Origin: Candidatus Bipolaricaulota bacterium
Lineage (GTDB): Bacteria > Bipolaricaulota > Bipolaricaulia > M55B111
Length of the DNA: 32,206 bases
Reading direction: 5' to 3'
Assembly: GCA_018400715.1 (NCBI GenBank)
Contig: JAGYME010000016.1
Span: 1 to 32,206, forward strand
Each line of letters opens with the position of its first letter. The first letter of the stretch is position 1. The notes under the pieces were generated by a model. The model was not told where the DNA came from. It ran no database searches and saw only the letters and a program-made list of their open reading frames with translations. Position numbers and translations under genes: made by a program. This document shows, piece by piece, positions 31,255-32,206 of this stretch.

Positions 31255-31282
31255 ATTGTACTACACTTGTAATACAATTCAA
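31255..31282 (-). promoter_or_regulatory. Promoter and candidate operator of the toxin-antitoxin operon
   Basis: On the minus strand TTGAAT (31277-31282), a 16-base spacer and TACAAT (31255-31260) form a promoter 20 bases or so ahead of the toxin gene. An inverted repeat ATTGTA/TACAAT (31255-31260 and 31273-31278) overlaps both boxes, which fits self-repression by the RHH antitoxin. Confidence 0.6.
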
Positions 31283-31306
31283 GATATATAACTGGAATAG
31301 CAAAAC

Positions 31307-31900
31307 CTACTTCTCCACCCCCCGAAACGACTTCATCGCCCCCTCAAGCTCTTCATCAACAATATGGGTGTAAATCATAGTCGTAGAGAGGTCGGCATGG
31401 CCCAGCGCCTTCTGGACCAACCGGATCTTCCCCGTCTCCCGGTATAAATCAGTAGCGAAGGTGTGCCTTAGTGTATGCGGAGATATATCTTTCTCGATTC
31501 CAGCTTTTTCGGCATAGGTCTTTAACGTCTTCCAGATCTGCTGGAGGGTTAACTTCTTTCCGGCATTACCTTCTCTTAAAGTGGAGAAAACCCACTTAGG
31601 TAGCTTCCCCATCTTTTCCACCTGCCTATCCTTCCAATCCCCCAGCTCCTCCAGCTGACTATTATCAATCCAGAGGGTCCTGTCCTTCGCTCCCTTGCCC
31701 TCCCTTACCATTACCTTACCGGAGAGGTTAACGTCCTCCCACCGCAGCGAGACGGCTTCTGAGACCCTCAAGCCAGTATTGAGCATTAGCTGGAACATTA
31801 CCTTGTTTCTGTGGCTTGTAACGTAGCGATTGTTGAACTGATCGAGCAGATCTTCCTGCTCCTCTTCGGTCAAAATTACCGGAATTTGTCTTTTACCCAT
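31307..31900 (-). CDS. Short single-domain tyrosine recombinase
   Basis: This 197-residue recombinase (ATG 31900, GGGGG upstream; the TTG 12 bases earlier lacks a site) has all catalytic residues: R45 (NTGLRVSEA), K69 (EGKGAKDR), H142 and R145 (PHTLRHTF), H168 (LGHADL) and nucleophile Y177 (MIYTHI). Spacing is close to XerD (R148, K172, H244, R247, H270, Y279). It lacks most of the N-terminal SAM-like DNA-clamp domain; only about 20 residues precede the catalytic core. Short recombinases of this type often work in mobile or integron-like settings, where host or partner factors supply the missing contacts. It lies 73 bases upstream of the toxin-antitoxin operon on the same strand. I saw no adjacent attachment site. 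Confidence 0.9.
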   Translation of the reverse strand: MGKRQIPVILTEEEQEDLLDQFNNRYVTSHRNKVMFQLMLNTGLRVSEAVSLRWEDVNLSGKVMVREGKGAKDRTLWIDNSQLEELGDWKDRQVEKMGKLPKWVFSTLREGNAGKKLTLQQIWKTLKTYAEKAGIEKDISPHTLRHTFATDLYRETGKIRLVQKALGHADLSTTMIYTHIVDEELEGAMKSFRGVEK

Positions 31901-32206
31901 ATTTGCCCCCAAATGAGGATAAGTTGTAATATTGCATCTTCTTTCAACTCATTCACAGGTAAATCGAGGGTAAGTTGAATGGGGGGATTAGCAAGTATTT
32001 ATTAGGGTTATTCACTTGATTGGGTTGAACACCTCATTCTGATGAGCGTGTGGCCTACCAGTAGGAAGAGAGCTGAGAATTTTATGGAAACGGTAGGAGT
32101 ATTAAGATCCGAGTCCACTTCAGAAAGTTAATACGAGAGTTTCATGTCCCGGGGGCATCGTTCAGCAATAATCTAAGATTGACAGACTTTATTCCTACCC
32201 TTTTCC
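31901..32206. other. Terminal intergenic stretch without a gene
   Basis: About 300 AT-rich bases with no supported frame, RNA gene or repeat. It may carry the recombinase promoter and attachment sequences, but no direct repeat or core site was visible. Confidence 0.4.

Noticed and set aside
32038-32080. Hammerhead-like core CTGATGAG in the terminal stretch
   Set aside because: The required GAAA after a closed stem II and a matching cleavage site are not found; the similarity is limited to one short box.

Overview
The window is about 32 kb of bacterial chromosome. The left two thirds is visibly GC-rich and the right part, from about 24.2 kb on, is visibly AT-richer. Genes are dense and mostly preceded by clear Shine-Dalgarno sequences, with a fair share of GTG/TTG starts, and many proteins are acidic (rich in D and E). 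Together with GH4 and ROK sugar metabolism, several HD-GYP proteins and an RND/LolA-like envelope operon, this suggests an anaerobic, possibly halophilic bacterium with a diderm-type envelope. Halanaerobiales-like or Bipolaricaulota-like lineages are possible, but I cannot place it with confidence.

Region 1 (1-555) is the 3' end of an ABC-2 type permease. Region 2 (575-10778, all minus strand) is a carbohydrate-uptake and catabolism block. In transcription order it holds a class II (fuculose-phosphate-type) aldolase, a ROK repressor, a sugar-binding lipoprotein-like or secreted protein, two permeases, a membrane protein, a sulfatase, a DUF3604/PHP-like protein and a GH4 NAD-dependent glycosidase. 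The three degradative enzymes have no signal peptide, so the locus looks designed to import a sulfated glycoside or oligosaccharide and process it inside the cell. Two similar inverted repeats, ahead of the ROK gene and ahead of the binding-protein gene, are candidate ROK operators. No transporter ATPase is present.

Region 3 (11072-14162) has a membrane-PAS-GGDEF-HD-GYP protein, a collapsed MFS transporter pseudogene, and a DUF2089 plus SHOCT-like regulatory pair. Region 4 (14390-18699, minus) is a TetR - secreted protein - RND/MMPL exporter - LolA-like operon with its own palindromic operator and a strong terminator. Region 5 (19073-24538) has a four-helix membrane protein translationally coupled to a PAS-GAF-HD-GYP protein, an MFS transporter, a LiaF-like protein, a nitroreductase-family protein and a tiny two-helix membrane protein.

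Region 6 (24611-32206) is accessory in character. It has tandem paralogues of exactly 299 residues each with no recognised function, a DMT/EamA transporter with a histidine-rich tail and no ordinary start codon, a small frameshifted gene, a secreted DUF2202 ferritin-like protein, a two-component system collapsed by deletion, a BrnT/BrnA-like toxin-antitoxin pair and a short tyrosine recombinase. At least four damaged genes (MFS remnant, small frameshifted gene, response regulator, histidine kinase) show active gene decay in the window.
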